DNA from: Neorhizobium petrolearium | GTDB taxonomy: Bacteria > Pseudomonadota > Alphaproteobacteria > Rhizobiales > Rhizobiaceae | Direction of reading: 5' to 3' | Assembly: GCF_017873175.1 (NCBI RefSeq) | Contig: NZ_JAGGJW010000013.1 | Span: forward strand, 1 to 64,000 | DNA length: 64,000 bases | In this document: one piece after another, positions 62,250-64,000 of the stretch | How the letters are laid out: every line of letters starts with the position of its first letter | Position numbering within the stretch: position 1 is the first letter of the stretch | Notes under the pieces: model-generated | The model's input: only the letters and a program-made list of their open reading frames with translations | Database searches by the model: none | What the model was told of the DNA's origin: nothing | Position numbers and translations under genes: made by a program

Positions 62250-62993
62250 ATGCGCATCGTCCTCGCCAAGTCATTGCTGACCGGTCTGCTGTCGCTGCTT
62301 GCCTCCCTCATTCTCTCATTCAGCATCGTTCCGATGCTCGGCGGAGAAGTGGCCGGAGCCGGTCTCATAATGACCATCGTTTGCCCGTTGGTTATCTCTA
62401 TTCCAGCTTCGGCCGTGCATTTCCGACAAGCTGAAAAACTTCGGCGCGCAGAAGCGGCGGCCTCGGAGGCACTCCAGAAGCTGGCGATCGCATATGAAGA
62501 GCTTCGCCTACAATCACGCCGGGATGGGTTGACCGGGCTTCTCAACAGAAGTGCATTCCTTGAAGAATTGGAAACCTTTAGCCGCAAAGGCGTGACGGGT
62601 GGCCTACTGTTCCTGGATCTCGATTATTTCAAGTCGATCAATGATGGGCATGGACATGCAACGGGCGACGAAGCTCTCCGCCGGACAGGACAGATACTCG
62701 CGGCCTATCAAGGAGAATTTGACATTGCTGGCCGCCTTGGAGGAGAGGAGTTTGCGCTTTTTCAGAGTGATTTGACGGCTGAAGCGATGTTGCGACGATG
62801 TGAGGAAATTCGCGGACTGATCGACTGCATGGATTTTCGTTCAGCCTCCGGATCAATTATCTCCGTATCGGCGAGCATTGGAGCATTTTATTGCGTTCCT
62901 GGCTTTGATCCTCAGGAATGTCTCAAGGCTGCGGACGCAAATCTCTACAAGGCGAAAACGAGCGGCCGAAACCGGGTTGTTTTGTCAATCTAA
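62250..62993 (+). CDS. Membrane-bound diguanylate cyclase (GGDEF domain)
   Basis: A 247-residue protein with two N-terminal membrane helices (SLLTGLLSLLASLILSFSIV; GLIMTIVCPLVISIPASAVH), a short coiled coil, and a GGDEF domain: RDGLTGLLNRSAFLEELE, LLFLDLDYFKSINDGHGHAT, and GGEEF in the active-site loop. This should make cyclic di-GMP. There is no EAL domain. The RxxD inhibitory site is not obvious. The domain is only preceded by the two helices, so the membrane part may be the sensor. Confidence 0.85.
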   Translation: MRIVLAKSLLTGLLSLLASLILSFSIVPMLGGEVAGAGLIMTIVCPLVISIPASAVHFRQAEKLRRAEAAASEALQKLAIAYEELRLQSRRDGLTGLLNRSAFLEELETFSRKGVTGGLLFLDLDYFKSINDGHGHATGDEALRRTGQILAAYQGEFDIAGRLGGEEFALFQSDLTAEAMLRRCEEIRGLIDCMDFRSASGSIISVSASIGAFYCVPGFDPQECLKAADANLYKAKTSGRNRVVLSI

Positions 62994-64000
62994 CCGGCCT
63001 GCCGGTCAGCGGCTGTTTCACCGATATCCCAATAAAGACCGGCCATCATGGCAAGTCCCTCGCGAACGATGCTGACCGGCAGGTGCTCGTTTGGAGCATG
63101 TTGCAGGCAGCCGGGATAGGAATGCGGAATCCAGATGGTCGGCAGGCCGAGCAAATCGGAGAAGATGTTGTTCGGCAGTGAACCGCCGAGATTGGGCAGG
63201 ATGGCCGGCGGAGCGCCCAACGTCTTCTCGATCGAGGTGACGATACGTCTGACCCAGGGATGATCGGGATCGAGGCGGCTGGCGAGGAAGATCGCGTCGG
63301 TGGGATCCTTGACTACGACGCGGTCGTAACCGGCATCGATTAAAGCCTTGCGAACGGCCGGAACGACCGCATCCGGATCGACGCCGACCGGAAAACGGAG
63401 CTGCACGCGGGCGCGGGCCCTGGGCGGGATGGCGTAAAGCGGCTGGGCGAGGTTGCCGCATTCCATCTCCATGACCTCGAAGGAACTCCAGGCGAAGACT
63501 TTTTCCTCAGGCGTAAGGCCCGGCTCGCCCCACCACGGCTCGATCGGAGGATCGTCGGCGGCCGGGGTGATCTTGCAATCCTTCAGCGCCGCGCGGACGT
63601 TTTCCGGGATGTTCCCAGGTGTCATCTCGCGGACCTTGATCCTACCCGTCCGATCCACCAGCGCCGTAATCGCATGGCAGAGTTCTATGCCAGGATTGGA
63701 GAGGATGCCGCCCCAGTTGCCGGAATGCTGAAAACTTTCGCGCGCATTGATCTCCAGATGGAAGGACATGCCGCCGCGGGCGCCGAGAAAGATCGTCGGC
63801 CGTTCCAGTGCCAGGCGAGGACCATCGGACGCGATGAAGACGTCGGCCTTGAGTTCGTCCTTGTGGGCAGCGCACATCTCTTTCAGGCCGAGCGAACCGG
63901 ACTCTTCTCCCATCTCAATCAGATATTTGAGATTGAAGCCAAGCGAGCCTTTGACTGCCAGCAGAGCCTCAATCGCGGCGAGGTTAATCGCATGCTGACC
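62990..64000 (-). CDS. M20-family metallopeptidase (partial)
   Basis: The frame runs to the window edge and lacks its N-terminus; 336 residues are visible. LIEMGEESGSLGL contains the catalytic Glu of M20 peptidases, and the C-terminal part has SLPNNIFSDLLGLPTIWIPH with the last metal-binding His. Sequence after GQHAINLAAIEALLAVKGSL at the window edge matches the M20 dipeptidase layout in which metal ligands lie before it. It cleaves small peptides or N-acyl amino acids. Its stop overlaps the GGDEF gene end by four bases on the opposite strand. Confidence 0.85.
   Translation of the reverse strand, partial: GQHAINLAAIEALLAVKGSLGFNLKYLIEMGEESGSLGLKEMCAAHKDELKADVFIASDGPRLALERPTIFLGARGGMSFHLEINARESFQHSGNWGGILSNPGIELCHAITALVDRTGRIKVREMTPGNIPENVRAALKDCKITPAADDPPIEPWWGEPGLTPEEKVFAWSSFEVMEMECGNLAQPLYAIPPRARARVQLRFPVGVDPDAVVPAVRKALIDAGYDRVVVKDPTDAIFLASRLDPDHPWVRRIVTSIEKTLGAPPAILPNLGGSLPNNIFSDLLGLPTIWIPHSYPGCLQHAPNEHLPVSIVREGLAMMAGLYWDIGETAADRQAG

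Overview
The window looks like accessory DNA from a Rhizobiaceae-type alphaproteobacterium (Sinorhizobium, Rhizobium, Agrobacterium or Shinella-like). Coding sequence is GC-rich. There are many LysR regulators and sugar ABC systems. Short extragenic hairpins carry an AAAAGYGTGAMGCGGTTTT core that I associate with Rhizobiales genomes. The fdoGHI-fdhE-selA-selB order recalls the formate dehydrogenase/selenium cluster of rhizobial megaplasmids. A megaplasmid or chromid origin is an inference only; I see no rep genes, rRNA or phage.

Layout. 1-8 kb: small hydrolases, a pirin/isochorismatase/monooxygenase set with a divergent LysR gene, and stretches of decayed genes (MFS tail, HxlR regulator, a stop-containing ORF). 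8-14.7 kb: an EmrAB-like efflux pair divergent from a LysR gene around a 15-bp-arm palindrome, an IS3 remnant, and a LysR/quinone-oxidoreductase pair. 15-24 kb: a LacI-controlled sugar locus with a GH2 glycosidase, two permeases, a binding protein, a sulfatase and an ATPase. It probably imports and trims a sulfated glycoside. 24-26 kb: a tautomerase, a broken SDR gene and a LysR gene. 26-34.4 kb: a fatty-acid beta-oxidation cluster (MaoC, acyl-CoA ligase, acyl-CoA dehydrogenase, FadN-type dehydrogenase/hydratase, thiolase) with a divergent TetR gene, a strong internal terminator and a relic of the ETF-ubiquinone oxidoreductase C-terminus. 34.7-37.7 kb: a lipoprotein and a two-component system.

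38.2-51.3 kb is the most interesting region. It holds a selenocysteine formate dehydrogenase (fdoG with an in-frame UGA and a visible SECIS hairpin, fdoH, fdoI), fdhE, selA, a Sel1-repeat gene, selB, selC (tRNA-Sec) and, after two secreted proteins, selD. Every dedicated part for making and using selenocysteine is present. The tRNA-Sec gene lies inside the selB reading frame, which runs through it and stops 18 bases beyond the CCA end.

51.5-64 kb: an OpgC-type membrane acyltransferase overlapping a thiamine-diphosphate enzyme, a secreted esterase, a TPR protein, an NrsF-type membrane anti-sigma protein with no sigma gene beside it, a phenol-hydroxylase-like flavoprotein divergent from a MarR regulator, small ORFs, a membrane GGDEF protein, and an M20 peptidase cut by the window edge.

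Starts were chosen by ribosome-binding sites and family length. Functions are from motif and family recognition by eye; no database search was run.
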